This document shows positions 6,002 through 6,606 of a DNA stretch of 6,606 nt, piece after piece. Source of the DNA: Terriglobia bacterium (GTDB lineage Bacteria > Acidobacteriota > Terriglobia > UBA7540); the NCBI GenBank assembly GCA_030036915.1, contig JASHSC010000494.1, forward strand, positions 1 through 6,606. The letters run 5' to 3'. A model generated the notes under the pieces. That model worked only from the letters and a program-made list of their open reading frames with translations. It ran no database searches and had not been told where the DNA came from. The first letter of the stretch is position 1; each line of letters starts with the position of its first letter. Both the position numbers and the translations under genes were made by a program.

Positions 6002-6534
6002 GGCGTTGTTTCAAAGATCGGTGCGAACCCAGTCCGCAGGAACCTTTGCGGTTCATATTCGGGCAACGAATTCGCACGACAAATTGTCATTGTCAGTCCC
6101 ACTACTGGCAATCGTCGTTCCAACCCATTGCAGTAGTTAACTCAATGAATTCATTTGGCTTGCCAACACTTAATGCGATCTTTGCCGATACATTATTACA
6201 TGGCGCAAGGGCTAAATTACACTGCCTTGGGTATGAGCTTCGGGATCCGAACCGGGATATTTCGCGCATCGGATCATGGACAGCCTGTGGGTACTAAGGA
6301 ATATATTACCTCGCTCAAAACCTGGCTTTCACATGCAATTCAATCCACCAAGAATCTCTTACCTCTGAACCCGAACGAGTCGGGAAGGTTGCTCTGCAAG
6401 GCCAATTTTACATAAGCAGGGACCCCGACGGGCATTGCGCGGGACCCCTTGGTGTTTTGTGCGATCTCAGACGTTAACGCTTTCAGGTCGAGGATTGACG
6501 TGCTAGGATTCCCGCGCAATATGGGAGGGGAATC
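6002..6534. other. Long intergenic region between divergent genes
   Basis: No gene is supported here. Plus-strand frames such as 6155-6415 and the minus-strand frame 6340-6606 lack ribosome binding sites and recognisable protein features, and the latter runs antisense across the start of the gene at 6535. Small features seen are an 11-bp palindrome GACAAATTGTC (6078-6088) about 90 bp upstream of the lipoprotein ATG, a GAACC-GCAAA-GGTTC hairpin (minus strand, 6040-6054), and a direct repeat GGGACCCC (6419-6426 and 6441-6448). Promoters for both flanking genes should lie here, but no pair of boxes stands out. No known riboswitch was recognised. Confidence 0.45.
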
Positions 6535-6606
6535 GTGAAGAAATTCGCCGCGCTCTTTTGGGTGTGTCTGTTGCTCATGGGAATTAGCGGGGCAAGCGGG
6601 GTCCAA
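6535..6606 (+). CDS. Start of an exported protein, cut by the window end
   Basis: Twenty-four codons are open from GTG at 6535 to the window edge. They encode MKKFAALFWVCLLLMGISGASG and two more residues: a basic start, a hydrophobic core and small residues near a likely signal-peptidase site (after SGA or ASG). A GGGAGGGG site (6523-6530) precedes the GTG with about 4-6 nt spacing. The sequence visible is the signal peptide only, so the mature function cannot be told. The gene runs divergently from the lipoprotein gene. It could be missed by callers requiring an ATG or a complete frame. Confidence 0.65.
   Translation, partial: MKKFAALFWVCLLLMGISGASGVQ

Noticed and set aside
6419..6448. GGGACCCC pair as a terminator or attachment site
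   Set aside because: The copies are direct, not inverted, with no T tract and no integrase gene or tRNA nearby.
6495..6523. TTGACG-17-AATATG as a promoter of the gene at 6535
   Set aside because: The -10 match is only 3 of 6, and the predicted start of transcription would fall within or after the ribosome binding site.
6340..6606. Minus-strand open frame of 88 codons
   Set aside because: There is no recognisable protein or start within the window, and it lies opposite a signal peptide with a strong ribosome binding site.

Overview
The window looks like chromosomal DNA of a GC-rich soil-type bacterium, most likely an Acidobacteriota member or close relative. This is an inference from gene content: a Uma2/DUF820 nuclease-fold protein, a DUF4382/DUF5666-like lipoprotein, a HIR-type SPFH protein, a DUF480 protein, and short palindromic repeats with TGTAGCGC...GCGCTACA ends. 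No rRNA or other marker is present to confirm it. No tRNA, CRISPR array, intact insertion sequence or phage gene was seen.

Layout. Positions 1-504 hold no intact gene, only what looks like the 3' end of a broken one (294-440). Three minus-strand genes follow, read right to left: a TPR-plus-SPFH reading frame (3362 to 1872), a STAS-domain anti-sigma-factor antagonist-like protein (1637 to 1233) and a Uma2-family protein (1134 to 505). The gap between the first two contains a 129-bp nested palindrome whose right arm includes the SPFH stop codon. A divergent intergenic region (3363-3638) carries a second palindrome with the same core, plus a TATAAT box for the plus-strand DUF480/YceH gene (3639-4292, TTG start). 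That gene converges on a minus-strand secreted lipoprotein gene (5989 to 4457). An 11-bp-stem bidirectional terminator lies between them, next to a small decayed coding fragment. Positions 6002-6534 appear non-coding. At 6535 a new plus-strand gene begins with a GTG start and a signal peptide, and it is cut by the window end.

The genes do not form one recognisable pathway. Envelope functions recur (SPFH membrane scaffold, TPR exported segment, lipoprotein, truncated exported protein). The STAS and Uma2 genes are probably separate small units. I did not find a convincing new multi-gene system. The points most worth a second look are the TPR-SPFH frame with a strong internal ribosome binding site and the two related palindromic elements.
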